Shown here piece after piece: positions 53,332 to 63,468 of a DNA stretch of 64,000 bases. Source of the DNA: an uncultured Dorea sp. (GTDB lineage Bacteria; Bacillota; Clostridia; Lachnospirales; Lachnospiraceae); contig CAMSTW010000003.1 of NCBI GenBank assembly GCA_947063855.1, positions 1 through 64,000 of the forward strand. Direction: 5' to 3'. Every line of letters begins with the position of its first letter. Positions within the stretch are counted from its first letter, which is position 1. The notes under the pieces were generated by a model that saw only the letters and a list, made by a program, of their open reading frames with translations, was not told where the DNA came from and ran no database searches. Both the position numbers and the translations under genes were made by a program.

Positions 53332-53919
53332 ATGGAGTATAATGCAAGTGCGACGAAGTATCTTTTTTGGTTTGTTGAGACCAGAGAGACTGCCCGACTT
53401 CTTGTGAATCATTCCATGGATGAGGTCAGGCAGATTGTAATTGATAAGAATCTATATCAGCAGAAATCAAGATCCAGATTAATCAATGAATTTGGATGTA
53501 TTAGGAAACGACTGGAAACGTTACCGGATGAGCTTTGTAAAATGATGGTTACGGCAGATATCAATACCGGAAAGTTAATTGCTTTTATCGGATGCATGGC
53601 CTCAGACAAATTACTTTTCGATCTGATGTATGAGGTATATCGAAAGAAAATATATCTTGGCGGGCCGAACATTACAGATGCAGATCTTAATATTTTTTTT
53701 AAAGATAAGCAGGATCAGAATAAAAAGGTGTCGTTAATTACAGATACATCAATAAAGAAGTTAAAACAAGTGTATTGTAAGTATATGTTTGAAGCAGGAT
53801 TGCTCACAGGAGAGATTTCAGAGAAGCAAGTAGTTAAAGTATATCTTGATCCAGAGCTTCAGTGTGCACTCCGAAGAAATGAAATGGATAAATATTTGAC
53901 AGTATTGACAGGGAGTTGA
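53332..53919 (+). CDS. brxA: BREX type 1 protein BrxA (DUF1819)
   Basis: A 195-residue protein matching the BrxA/DUF1819 family, small all-helical DNA-binding proteins encoded first in BREX type 1 loci. Visible are the N-terminal WFVETRETARLLVNHSMDEV and the middle CMASDKLLFDLMYEVYRKKI. The order brxA-brxB-brxC-pglX confirms it. An AAAGGAAG-like site precedes the ATG. Codons are much more AT-rich than in the rnf genes. Confidence 0.9.
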   Translation: MEYNASATKYLFWFVETRETARLLVNHSMDEVRQIVIDKNLYQQKSRSRLINEFGCIRKRLETLPDELCKMMVTADINTGKLIAFIGCMASDKLLFDLMYEVYRKKIYLGGPNITDADLNIFFKDKQDQNKKVSLITDTSIKKLKQVYCKYMFEAGLLTGEISEKQVVKVYLDPELQCALRRNEMDKYLTVLTGS

Positions 53920-53972
53920 ATATGTCCAGAGGATATTTTTAGCAGAGACTGCAATAAAATGGAGATAAGAAG

Positions 53973-54548
53973 ATGGAGTTTAATGAGCGTTTAGATAGAA
54001 TGTGGGAACGAATTTCAGATAAGGAGTTTTTGGCGAACAGAGGTGTTGCAAATGAGGTTCGTTACTATGTATTTGATTATGAGGCATGTAATGAGCTTAT
54101 TATCCGGGAGAAGATAAAAGCATTGAAAAGAAGGAACAGCCCAGAAGCAGATGGATTCCAGATTGTAGAATATGATCTTTATGAGATGGTAATTCAGATT
54201 CTTGAGGAGAAGGGATATATGGAAAAATGCGCCGGGTTCGAAGAGCAGAAGGGAATGGAATATCTGTATACGGCTTTGACAAAGATGCTTAGGCTTACGA
54301 ACGATGACAATCTGATTGTGAATCAGATTTTGCAACATACACCGGAGGATGCAGTGGTGTTTTTAACGGGAGTGGGAAAGGCATTTCCTTTTGTCAGAGC
54401 TCACAATGTTATGAATAATCTGCATCAGGTACTAGACAGTGTGCCGGTGGTGATGTTCTATCCAGGAACATGGAATGGAGAGAGCCTTAGTTTATTCGGG
54501 ACGATTACAGATGGAAATTATTATAGGGCATTTCCTCTTATTGAATAA
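53973..54548 (+). CDS. brxB: BREX type 1 protein BrxB (DUF1788)
   Basis: A 191-residue protein of the DUF1788 family. Conserved features are the start NERLDRMWERISDKEFLANRG, LTGVGKAFPFVRAHNVMNNL, and PVVMFYPGTWNGESLSLFG near the end. The biochemical role is not settled; it is needed for BREX defence in studied systems. It lies 53 bases after brxA and 94 before brxC. Confidence 0.92.
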   Translation: MEFNERLDRMWERISDKEFLANRGVANEVRYYVFDYEACNELIIREKIKALKRRNSPEADGFQIVEYDLYEMVIQILEEKGYMEKCAGFEEQKGMEYLYTALTKMLRLTNDDNLIVNQILQHTPEDAVVFLTGVGKAFPFVRAHNVMNNLHQVLDSVPVVMFYPGTWNGESLSLFGTITDGNYYRAFPLIE

Positions 54549-54642
54549 AAGAAAGACAGAGTAGGGAGCCTTTGTAAAACAGGCTTCACGGACACAAGGT
54601 ATGAGATACATACTGATAGTTATAGTGCAAGGAGAACAGTAG

Positions 54643-57600
54643 ATGAAGATTCAGGATATGTTTGAGAAAAGGATTACCCGTGAGATTAAAGGTGTAATCA
54701 AGGTTGGTCAGAAGGATGATGAGAATGTGTATCAGGAATTGGATGAGTACGTTGTTACCGCAGAGCTTGAAAAATATATGAATCGGTTCTTTGATGCATA
54801 TAACAGAAGTGTTATTGGAAGAACAGATAATATGGGCGTATGGATTTCCGGTTTTTTTGGGAGTGGTAAATCTCATTTCCTTAAAATATTGTCCTATATT
54901 TTAAGCAATCGGATCGTGGAAAACGGCGAGGGCGCGCAACAGGATGCGGTCAGTTTCTTTTCACAAGGAGTAAAATTAAAAGACGACAGGCTAAAAGATA
55001 AAATTGCAGATATAGCGGCAATGAGTGACGATATCGATGTCATTTTGTTTAATATTGATTCTAAAAGTACGACAGATTCCAAGATTAATAAAGAGGCAAT
55101 CAAGGATGTATTTATGAAGGTTTTCAATGATTATCTTGGTTACTGTGGTTCAATTCCTTTTCTGGCAGATTTTGAGAGAAAACTGGATGAGCAGAATCAG
55201 TATGAGGCGTTCAAAGAGAAGTTTGAAGAAATCGAAGGTACTTCATGGAAAGAAAGCAGGGAGGATTATTATTTTATACAGGATTCCGTTGTGCGTGCGA
55301 TTATTGAGTTAGGTATTATGAGTGAAGATGCGGCAAAGAATTGGTCGGATAATGCTGAAAAGTCTTACGCGCTTTCTATTGATAAATTTGCTGAATATGT
55401 GAAAAGGTATTGCAGTAAGAAGGGAAAGAATCATCATGTACTCTTTCTTGTGGATGAAATTGGCCAGTATATTGCCGATGACAGTAAACTCATGCTGAAT
55501 CTTCAGACTGTAACTGAGGATTTGGGTACGGCTTGCGGAGGTAAGGCATGGATCATTGTTACATCACAGCAGGATATTGATTCTATTACAAAGACCATGG
55601 GGGAGGATTTTTCCAAGATTCAGGGACGTTTTGCAACCAGAATTGCGTTATCTTCTGCAGATGCTGATGAGGTTATTAAAAAGCGTATACTCTATAAGAA
55701 GGCGGAAGCGAGACCGGTGCTTGTAAATCTCTATCAGGAGCATGAATCTTCAATTAAGAATATTATTACATTCAGTGAAGGCACTCCCAATATGTCTTTA
55801 TATAAGGATGCAGAGGAATTTGCAGATGTATATCCTTTTATTCCTTACCAGTTTCAGCTGGCGGGAAATGTGCTGACTGCAGTTCGTCAGTTTTCGTCAA
55901 GTGGAAAGCACCTGGCGGATGGAGAGAGATCTCTCCTTGCATTATTTAAGGAAGCTGCCGTTTCTTTTGCTGATAGCAGAGATGGGGTATTGGTTCCCTT
56001 TAATGCATTTTATAGCGCCTTAGATGATTTTATTGATCACACGCATAGAACCGTTATTACTCAGGCATCCAGGAATATCAGGTTGGATGATTTTGATGTG
56101 GAGTTGCTAAAAGTGCTTTTCATGACAAAGCATGTCAATAACTTTAAGCGTGATGCAGAAAATCTTACTACACTTATGATTTCTAAGGTAGATGAGGACA
56201 GGCTGGTTCTTGCAAAGAAGGTGGAAAAATCCTTGCGGGTATTGTGTGACGAAGCTCTGGTTCAAAAGAATGGTGATGAATACATTTTCCTTACAAACGA
56301 GGAACAGGAAGCGGAGCTTAGGATTCAGCGTTACAATATTGAGCCGAAAGAAATAGTGGATTATGTAGCACAGGTTGTCTTTGAGGAAGTAATTGTTTTC
56401 CCTAATAATAAATACAGATATAGCGCGCGGTATCAGTTCTCTTTTAATCAGTTGATTGATGACAGAGCGTATAGAAATAATATTTCGCATAAGATTGGCC
56501 TTAAGCTTCTTACCGCATATAGTGGGAAAGAAGACGAGACTCAACTTAGGTTGTTGTCTTCTCGGGAAAAATGTGTTGTGGTAAGATTATCGGATGATTA
56601 TGCATATCTTTCTGAGATAGACGGCATGAAGAAGATAGAGGCATTCTTAAATGATCCTACATCTGCAAAGTTTACCGACTTTGAAGCTATTAGTGCGAAT
56701 AAGAGGAAAGAACGTTCACAGAAAGCAAAAAGAATCAGTGATTATCTTCGGTTTGCATTAGAGAATGCAGATATTTATGTTGCAGGCGAAAGGGTTTCTA
56801 CAAAATCCAGAGACGTGACTGCACGTATAGCGGAAGCTTTTGAAAAATTAATCGACAATGAATATCACAAACTGAAATGTATGGAGACACAGCCGGTTCT
56901 GTCTGATATTATGGATGCTGTTAAGCAGTCAAAAACGCAGAGTTCTATGGGTAACCCGGAATTCGGAAATGAGAAGAATCATGAAGCGTTAAGCTCGGTC
57001 ATTGAAGAAATCCGTTATGCCGGAAGGCATGCCGCGCAGTATTCTATTAAGCAGGCATTGGATCAGTTCAGGGATCCGCCGTATGGGTATACGGAAGAGG
57101 ATATTGAATACCTGATTGCCGTCTTGTACCGTAAGGGACAGATCAGTTTAAAGATGAACAGTGTTATCTATACCCCGGCAAGCACAACACCGGAGGATGC
57201 ATACAAATACATTACAAAGAGAGAATTTCGTGAAAAAATTCTTCTTGAGATTAAAGAGGCTGTACCCAAACGACATATCAAAGCGGTAAAGGATGTGATC
57301 AGGGAGTTCTACGGAAAGAGTGTTACAAGTGACGATCAGGATATCCTCATGCATGACTACCGTAGTTATGCCCAGACAAAGAAAAACGTCATTGAGAGTG
57401 TAATTCGGGAAGACTATGGTATGAATTCCAAACTTCCTGGCAGGAAGATTCTTGAAAAGGCGCTTCGATTGATTGACGATACACTAAGAATAAGCGATCC
57501 TATCAGTTTTTATAAAAGTGTAGATGAGCTGTACGATGATTTCATTGAGACCGGGGTGGACATCGGAGATTTAAACCGTTTTCTTGACGGGGTGCAGAAG

Positions 57601-58275
57601 GGAAAATATCTACATGCAGTAAAGGTATTGAATATCTATGAAAAGAGTAAGAACTATATTTCGGAGCAGACGGTTATTGATTATGCGGAGCAGGTAAAAA
57701 AGCTTTTGAATGTTGAGAAACCATACGCATTCATACCAAAGCTTGAGGAATGTGATAAAAAGCTTATGAATGCGATTCATGAATTGCTTGATAATGACAT
57801 GAAACGTATCGAGCCGGATATATTTGCAGACTGGAAGATGGCAAAGATGAGTATTCCGGCAGACAGACCTTATGTTCAGAGATTACTGAGCCGGATAGAT
57901 TCTGTATATGAGGAACTTTTGGATAAATTCAAGAGTGTAACTGATATTGCGGCATTAAATGGGATTCCGTCCGAAAGTAATGCATTGCTGCAAAACTGTC
58001 TTAGAATGATTCAAAAGGAAGAGGATGTATATCAGGCAGAAATAGAGGGAAAAAGAAAAGAAAAGGAAAAACAAGGAGGAAAAACGAAGGCTGATCCAAA
58101 GCCGTCTACAGAATCGGTTAAAGTGATTAAGAATAAGCCGGTATCCTTCCGGTCGATTACAGGGAATAAGATATATTCTATCAAATCAGAAGAAGACATT
58201 GAACAAGTTCTTGATGAGCTTAGGACTGCATTAAAAGCGCAACTGGAAGAGAATGCGATTATAAAACTCAGTTAA
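54643..58275 (+). CDS. brxC: BREX type 1 P-loop ATPase BrxC
   Basis: A 1210-residue ATPase, the size expected for BrxC. Walker A is SGFFGSGKSHFLK (residues 69-81) and the Walker B-like strand is HHVLFLVDEIGQYI (about 265-280), followed by TSQQDIDSITKTMGEDFSKI. The C-terminal half is long and helical, with a Lys-rich stretch (EGKRKEKEKQGGKTKADPK) before the end. BrxC-type ATPases are essential in BREX for blocking phage replication and for host methylation with PglX. AAGGAGA precedes the ATG. Confidence 0.95.
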   Translation: MKIQDMFEKRITREIKGVIKVGQKDDENVYQELDEYVVTAELEKYMNRFFDAYNRSVIGRTDNMGVWISGFFGSGKSHFLKILSYILSNRIVENGEGAQQDAVSFFSQGVKLKDDRLKDKIADIAAMSDDIDVILFNIDSKSTTDSKINKEAIKDVFMKVFNDYLGYCGSIPFLADFERKLDEQNQYEAFKEKFEEIEGTSWKESREDYYFIQDSVVRAIIELGIMSEDAAKNWSDNAEKSYALSIDKFAEYVKRYCSKKGKNHHVLFLVDEIGQYIADDSKLMLNLQTVTEDLGTACGGKAWIIVTSQQDIDSITKTMGEDFSKIQGRFATRIALSSADADEVIKKRILYKKAEARPVLVNLYQEHESSIKNIITFSEGTPNMSLYKDAEEFADVYPFIPYQFQLAGNVLTAVRQFSSSGKHLADGERSLLALFKEAAVSFADSRDGVLVPFNAFYSALDDFIDHTHRTVITQASRNIRLDDFDVELLKVLFMTKHVNNFKRDAENLTTLMISKVDEDRLVLAKKVEKSLRVLCDEALVQKNGDEYIFLTNEEQEAELRIQRYNIEPKEIVDYVAQVVFEEVIVFPNNKYRYSARYQFSFNQLIDDRAYRNNISHKIGLKLLTAYSGKEDETQLRLLSSREKCVVVRLSDDYAYLSEIDGMKKIEAFLNDPTSAKFTDFEAISANKRKERSQKAKRISDYLRFALENADIYVAGERVSTKSRDVTARIAEAFEKLIDNEYHKLKCMETQPVLSDIMDAVKQSKTQSSMGNPEFGNEKNHEALSSVIEEIRYAGRHAAQYSIKQALDQFRDPPYGYTEEDIEYLIAVLYRKGQISLKMNSVIYTPASTTPEDAYKYITKREFREKILLEIKEAVPKRHIKAVKDVIREFYGKSVTSDDQDILMHDYRSYAQTKKNVIESVIREDYGMNSKLPGRKILEKALRLIDDTLRISDPISFYKSVDELYDDFIETGVDIGDLNRFLDGVQKGKYLHAVKVLNIYEKSKNYISEQTVIDYAEQVKKLLNVEKPYAFIPKLEECDKKLMNAIHELLDNDMKRIEPDIFADWKMAKMSIPADRPYVQRLLSRIDSVYEELLDKFKSVTDIAALNGIPSESNALLQNCLRMIQKEEDVYQAEIEGKRKEKEKQGGKTKADPKPSTESVKVIKNKPVSFRSITGNKIYSIKSEEDIEQVLDELRTALKAQLEENAIIKLS

Positions 58276-58290
58276 GAGAGGACAAGGGTT

Positions 58291-61200
58291 ATGGATAAGA
58301 CCGCAATAAAGAATTTTGCGATAGAGGCGAGAAAAATTCTGAGGAAGTCAGCTGTTACAGAGGCGGGATTCTATGGAATAACAAAGGATGAATGTAAGTC
58401 TCCGGTTCAAAAAGGAAATGATTTTGAAGTTTACGAAACATCAGCAGGTACGGAGAACAGAGTATATGGGGACGATATCAAACGCCGTGCGAATCTCGTA
58501 AAAGCCATTCGGAAGCAGGGATTTGAACAGGTCATCGAAGAGACGGCTTACACTTGGTTCAACAGAATTATCGCAATCCGGTTTATGGAGGTAAATAACT
58601 ACCTTCCTACAAGAGTGCGTGTCTTATCATCGGAAACAAGAGGAAGTACTCCGGATATTGTTACACAGGCAGACACTGTTGATCTGAATCTTACAGCGGA
58701 CGAACTTCATAAGGTTCAGGAGGCTAAGAGAGAGAATAGATATGATGATGCATTCAGACTGCTTTTTATTAAGCAGTGTAATGAACTGAATGGGATTCTT
58801 CCGGGACTTTTTGAGAAGACCAATGATTACATGGAATTGCTCCTTAAGATTACCTATACTGGGGATGGAGTAATACGTATGCTTATTGATACAGTACCGG
58901 AGGATAATTTTAATGTAGAAGAGGAAGAGTTCTCAGAGAACGAGGATGGGGTAAAGTGCAAAGGTCAGGTAGAGATAATTGGCTGGATGTATCAGTATTA
59001 CAATATTGAGCTTAAGGATGATACTTTCGCGAAGCTTAAGAAGAATATAAAGATTACAAAGGAGAGGATCCCTGCAGCAACACAGTTGTTTACGCCGGAT
59101 TGGATTGTTAGATATATGGTGGAGAACTCGGTGGGAAGAGTGTGGATCGATCATCTTAGAGCCATGGATCCTTCCATAGATGAAAAGACGAAAGCCGAGG
59201 AATTTGGATGGAAATATTATCTGCCGGAAGCAGAGCAGGAGGCGGATGTTGCGGCGAAGCTTGTCGAGATCCGGAATACTTACAAAGACCTGACGCCACA
59301 GGATATTACGTGCATGGATCCATGTATGGGTTCCGGTCATATACTGGTATATATGTTCGATGTGTTGATGGATATTTACCGCAGTGAAGGCTTCAGTGAG
59401 AGAGAAGCTGTTTTTGATATACTTAAAAAGAATATCCGAGGACTGGATATCGACCGTCGTGCATATCAGTTGTCATATTTTGCGCTTATGATGAAGGCGA
59501 GAGAATACAACAGAATCTTCTTTAGGGGATATGAGAATGCGGATGGAGAAAGAGTACAGGCCGTGCCGAGGGTGTATGCGATTGAAGAGAGTAATCCCAT
59601 TGACAGAAAGCAGTTGAAATATTTCGGGACAGGCCTTGATGAGGCGCAGAAAAATAATGCAATTAGTCAGATGAACGGACTTCTTGATACATTGAAGGAT
59701 GCAAAAGAGTATGGATCTATTTTGAATGTGGAGAATTATGAATGGGAACTTTTGCGTGCATTTGTGACTGAAACAGGTTGTGAAGGACAGATGACTTTTG
59801 AAAGTTTAGAGGCAGAGCAGTCGAAGAAATTGTTGATGAGGTTGATTGATGTTGGAGAATTGCTTGCCGGAAAGTATGATGCTGTGGTTACAAATCCGCC
59901 GTATCTTGGAGCTAATGGGTTATATTCTGATATAGTTGAATATCTTAAAAATATTTATCCTAATAGTAAAAATGATATGTGTGTTGTATTTATAGAAAAA
60001 TCAATAGATATGGCAAAGAAAAATGGCTTAGTTTCTATTATTGCAATGCAGTCATGGATGTTTTTGAGTAGTTATGAAAATTTGAGGCTTAGATTGCTAG
60101 AAAAGTACTATATTCAAAGTCTCCTTCATTTAGGCATTAAAGCATTTGAAGAGATTGGAAATGATATTGTTCAAACAGCAGCTTTTGTACTTAAAAAAAG
60201 TAAAGTAGAAGATATAAATGGGATTTATTTTAAGCTACTTATGCATAATAGAGAAGAAAAAATAAAAAATTTCTTAAATAAAAATGATGAATTCATTTAT
60301 GTAATTGAGCAAACAAAGTTTTTAAAAATTCCTGGACAGCCTATTGCATTTTGGGTTAGTAGTAATGTTATTGATGCATTTCAAAATTTTAGACCACTTG
60401 GAGAGATTGCTGAACCAAAACAAGGTATAGCAACGGCGGATAATAACAGATTTTTGAGACTTTGGCATGAAGTTAAATGGGAAGATATTGGATTTGATTG
60501 TAGATCAGGAGAAGAAGCAATAAAAAGTGGAAAAACCTGGTTTCCATATCAAAAGGGGGGAGATTATAGAAAATGGTATGGAAATAATAATTATGTGATT
60601 TTATGGAAAAATAATGGAAAAGAAATTAAAAATTTTAAGCCAGCTGTTGTAAGAAATGTAAAGTATCATCTTAGAACAGGTCTTACTTGGACTTGGATTA
60701 GTACGGGATATTTTGGCGCTCGTTTATCAGATAGAGGAAGTGTATTTGATGTGGCAGGATCTACATTATTTTGTGATTCTGATAAAATGCTTTGTTTACT
60801 TGGGTACTTATGTTCGAATGTAGCCGACTATTTATTAAAGATAATTAATCCAACTATTAACTATAGTAATGGTGTGATTTCTAAGTTACCAGTATCATTG
60901 GATGTATCTAATGAATTAAAAGAACTTGTGAGAGATAATATACATATATCAAAAGAGGATTGGGATTTAAAAGAACAATCTTGGGATTTTAAGCATCACC
61001 CATTGCTGGATGGTACAGAAGGACTAGTGTCAGAAAAAATAGCAAAACTGATAAAAGAAAGAAAGAAGCAATTTGCTGAGCAAAAATATAAAGAAGAAGA
61101 GATAAATAAAGAATTTATTAGAATATTTAATTTGGAGAAGGATCTAAAAAAAGAAGTTAATCCACATGAGATAAAGATATTTATTCCGACAGAGAGGGAA

Positions 61201-61962
61201 GCAGTCGTTACACTTATTTCTTATTCTATTGGGTGTATGTTTGGTCGATACTCATTAGATGAAGAAGGCCTTGTTCATGCTGGTGGAGAATTTGATGCAG
61301 AAAGATATAAAACTTTTCCTGTTGCTAAGGATGCCATTATTCCTATTACGGAAGAAGTATTTTTTGAGGATGATATAGCAAAGTGTTTCGAATTGTTTAT
61401 TAAAGTTGTATATGGCGAAAAAACATTAGAACAGAATCTTGATTTTATTGCAGATGCCCTGGGTACGAAGGGAACATTGGCAAGAGAGAAAATTCGTAAT
61501 TATTTTTTAAATGATTTCTTTAAAGATCATTGTAATACTTATTCCGTAACAGGATCAGGAAAACGTCCAATATATTGGCTTTTTGATTCTGGCAAACAGA
61601 ATGGGTTTAAGTGCCTGATATATTTACATAGATATACCCCGGATACGGTCGGACTGATTCGTTCCGATTACTTAATAAAGACACAGAGTGCGATAGAGAA
61701 TGCTCTTAAGAACGCCGAGTATGCGATAAGTGCATCATCAAGTGCGGTAGACAGGGCGCAGGCAACGAAGAAGAGGGATAAGTATATCAAGCAACTGGCA
61801 GAGATACGGGCATATTATCCGGCACTTTCACATATTGCTCTGCAAAGAATAGAATTGGATTTGGATGATGGTGTAAAAGTAAACTATGCCAAGTTTCAGG
61901 GAATTGAAGTCGGCGGTGAAGGCGAAAAGAAACAGAAGATAGACCTTTTGGCAAAAATTTAG
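58291..61962 (+). CDS. pglX: BREX type 1 adenine-specific methyltransferase PglX
   Basis: A 1223-residue N6-adenine DNA methyltransferase that marks host DNA and determines the BREX recognition sequence. Motif I is CMDPCMGSGHIL (about residue 345) and motif IV is VVTNPPYLGANG, with Asn at residue 535. The region after motif IV up to about residue 1050 (the specificity region) is far more AT-rich than the two ends, which suggests replacement by recombination. The C-terminal coiled segment is again GC-richer. It lies 15 bases after brxC. The frame is intact. Confidence 0.95.
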   Translation: MDKTAIKNFAIEARKILRKSAVTEAGFYGITKDECKSPVQKGNDFEVYETSAGTENRVYGDDIKRRANLVKAIRKQGFEQVIEETAYTWFNRIIAIRFMEVNNYLPTRVRVLSSETRGSTPDIVTQADTVDLNLTADELHKVQEAKRENRYDDAFRLLFIKQCNELNGILPGLFEKTNDYMELLLKITYTGDGVIRMLIDTVPEDNFNVEEEEFSENEDGVKCKGQVEIIGWMYQYYNIELKDDTFAKLKKNIKITKERIPAATQLFTPDWIVRYMVENSVGRVWIDHLRAMDPSIDEKTKAEEFGWKYYLPEAEQEADVAAKLVEIRNTYKDLTPQDITCMDPCMGSGHILVYMFDVLMDIYRSEGFSEREAVFDILKKNIRGLDIDRRAYQLSYFALMMKAREYNRIFFRGYENADGERVQAVPRVYAIEESNPIDRKQLKYFGTGLDEAQKNNAISQMNGLLDTLKDAKEYGSILNVENYEWELLRAFVTETGCEGQMTFESLEAEQSKKLLMRLIDVGELLAGKYDAVVTNPPYLGANGLYSDIVEYLKNIYPNSKNDMCVVFIEKSIDMAKKNGLVSIIAMQSWMFLSSYENLRLRLLEKYYIQSLLHLGIKAFEEIGNDIVQTAAFVLKKSKVEDINGIYFKLLMHNREEKIKNFLNKNDEFIYVIEQTKFLKIPGQPIAFWVSSNVIDAFQNFRPLGEIAEPKQGIATADNNRFLRLWHEVKWEDIGFDCRSGEEAIKSGKTWFPYQKGGDYRKWYGNNNYVILWKNNGKEIKNFKPAVVRNVKYHLRTGLTWTWISTGYFGARLSDRGSVFDVAGSTLFCDSDKMLCLLGYLCSNVADYLLKIINPTINYSNGVISKLPVSLDVSNELKELVRDNIHISKEDWDLKEQSWDFKHHPLLDGTEGLVSEKIAKLIKERKKQFAEQKYKEEEINKEFIRIFNLEKDLKKEVNPHEIKIFIPTEREAVVTLISYSIGCMFGRYSLDEEGLVHAGGEFDAERYKTFPVAKDAIIPITEEVFFEDDIAKCFELFIKVVYGEKTLEQNLDFIADALGTKGTLAREKIRNYFLNDFFKDHCNTYSVTGSGKRPIYWLFDSGKQNGFKCLIYLHRYTPDTVGLIRSDYLIKTQSAIENALKNAEYAISASSSAVDRAQATKKRDKYIKQLAEIRAYYPALSHIALQRIELDLDDGVKVNYAKFQGIEVGGEGEKKQKIDLLAKI

Positions 61963-62034
61963 GAGTTTACAATCAACCTGTCGGAAATTCTAACAGGTTC
62001 GCACAGATATTTTACGTGGACAATGAGGTGTAGT

Positions 62035-63468
62035 ATGAATAAAAAGTGCCAGGTATTCACACCTGCTGATTATGTAAAGGAATTGCTGGATAGCGTTGGT
62101 TATAAAGAAAATTTATATGGTAAAAAAATATTAGAAAATTCCTGTGGAGACGGTAATATTCTGGTTGCAGTTGTTCAGCGGTATATAAACGATTGTAAAG
62201 CAAAAGGTCTTTCAAAAACACGTATTGAGAATGGATTAGCAAGAGATATTTATGGAGTTGAAATTGATCCGGAACAATATGCAAAGTGTATTATAAATTT
62301 AAATAAGGTTTTACAAAGGAATAATATAAATCAAATAGAATGGAGAATTTATAATACAGATTATTTGCGTTGGGAAGAGGTAATGCAGTATCAGTTTATT
62401 ATAGGTAATCCGCCATATATAACATATAAAGAATTGAAAAAAGATGAGCAGGAATATTTGAAGGAAAAATTTGCTACTTGTGCGAAAGGGAAATTTGATT
62501 ACTGTTATGCTTTTATCGAGAAGAGCGTTAAACTATTAGCAGATGAAGGCAAAATGGCATATTTAATTCCAAGTAGTATATTTAAAACAGTATTTGGTTT
62601 AAATTTGAGAAATTACATAAAACCTTATATATCAATTATCAAAGATTATACGCAAGAAAATGTATTTAATAATGCATTAGTAAAATCATCAATTATGATA
62701 TTAGATATGCGGAGAAAATCAGACAGCTTGCAATATCTGGATATAACATCAGAGACAGATATAACCATTCCTGTAGAGCAATTGACGGACAAATGGTTTT
62801 TTACAAAAAATCTTTCAACTGGAATACATCGTTTTGGAGATTATTTTAAAGTATCACATGCAGTGGCAACATTATTGAATGAAGCATATGTAATTGAGGA
62901 AAATGACTATGAAGAAACTATGCAGGGATTTCTTTGTAAAGGACACACTATCGAAAAGGATGTGGTACGGGATACAGCAACGCCACGGTCTTTAAGATAC
63001 GGCAAGAAAGAAAAAATTATATTTCCGTATAGATATGAAGATGGGCACTTAATAAAATTTAATGAAGGAGAATTTGAGCTTTGTTATCCAGGAGCAGCAG
63101 GATATCTGAATGAGTATAGGGAGCATTTGGACAGCCGAAAAAAAGAGAAAAATGCAAAATGGTTTGAATATGGACGATCACAGGCACTCTTAAGATTAAA
63201 TTGCGATAAGCTTCTTCTTTCAACAGTAGTTACTGAGAAAGTAGCTGTGTACAGAATTGGAAAAGACTGTGTCCCTTACGCAGGAATGTATATTGTCAGA
63301 TGTGAAAATAACAATAAATATACACTAGAGAATGCGGTACAAATTTTGGAGGACAAAAGTTTTAGACAGTATGTATCAGACGTTGGAATACATATTAGTG
63401 GAAGTTCTTTAAGAATTACATCAAAGGATATCGAAGAGTTTAGGTTTGAGGAGAAATCATATGTCTAA
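62035..63468 (+). CDS. N6-adenine DNA methyltransferase (Eco57I/TaqI-like), BREX-associated
   Basis: A 477-residue class I methyltransferase with motif I ENSCGDGNILVAVV (about 40) and motif IV IIGNPPYITY (Asn 125). The C-terminal half (about 250-477) resembles a target-recognition region, with IHISGSSLRITSKDIEEFRF at the end. It is not a PglX duplicate: much shorter and only the catalytic motifs match. GAGGTG precedes ATG 62035; an ATG at 62023 is also in frame. Its stop overlaps the next start by 8 bases, so the two are probably translated together. Codons are strongly AT-rich. It could belong to a restriction-modification-like pair or be a BREX accessory. Confidence 0.85.
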   Translation: MNKKCQVFTPADYVKELLDSVGYKENLYGKKILENSCGDGNILVAVVQRYINDCKAKGLSKTRIENGLARDIYGVEIDPEQYAKCIINLNKVLQRNNINQIEWRIYNTDYLRWEEVMQYQFIIGNPPYITYKELKKDEQEYLKEKFATCAKGKFDYCYAFIEKSVKLLADEGKMAYLIPSSIFKTVFGLNLRNYIKPYISIIKDYTQENVFNNALVKSSIMILDMRRKSDSLQYLDITSETDITIPVEQLTDKWFFTKNLSTGIHRFGDYFKVSHAVATLLNEAYVIEENDYEETMQGFLCKGHTIEKDVVRDTATPRSLRYGKKEKIIFPYRYEDGHLIKFNEGEFELCYPGAAGYLNEYREHLDSRKKEKNAKWFEYGRSQALLRLNCDKLLLSTVVTEKVAVYRIGKDCVPYAGMYIVRCENNNKYTLENAVQILEDKSFRQYVSDVGIHISGSSLRITSKDIEEFRFEEKSYV

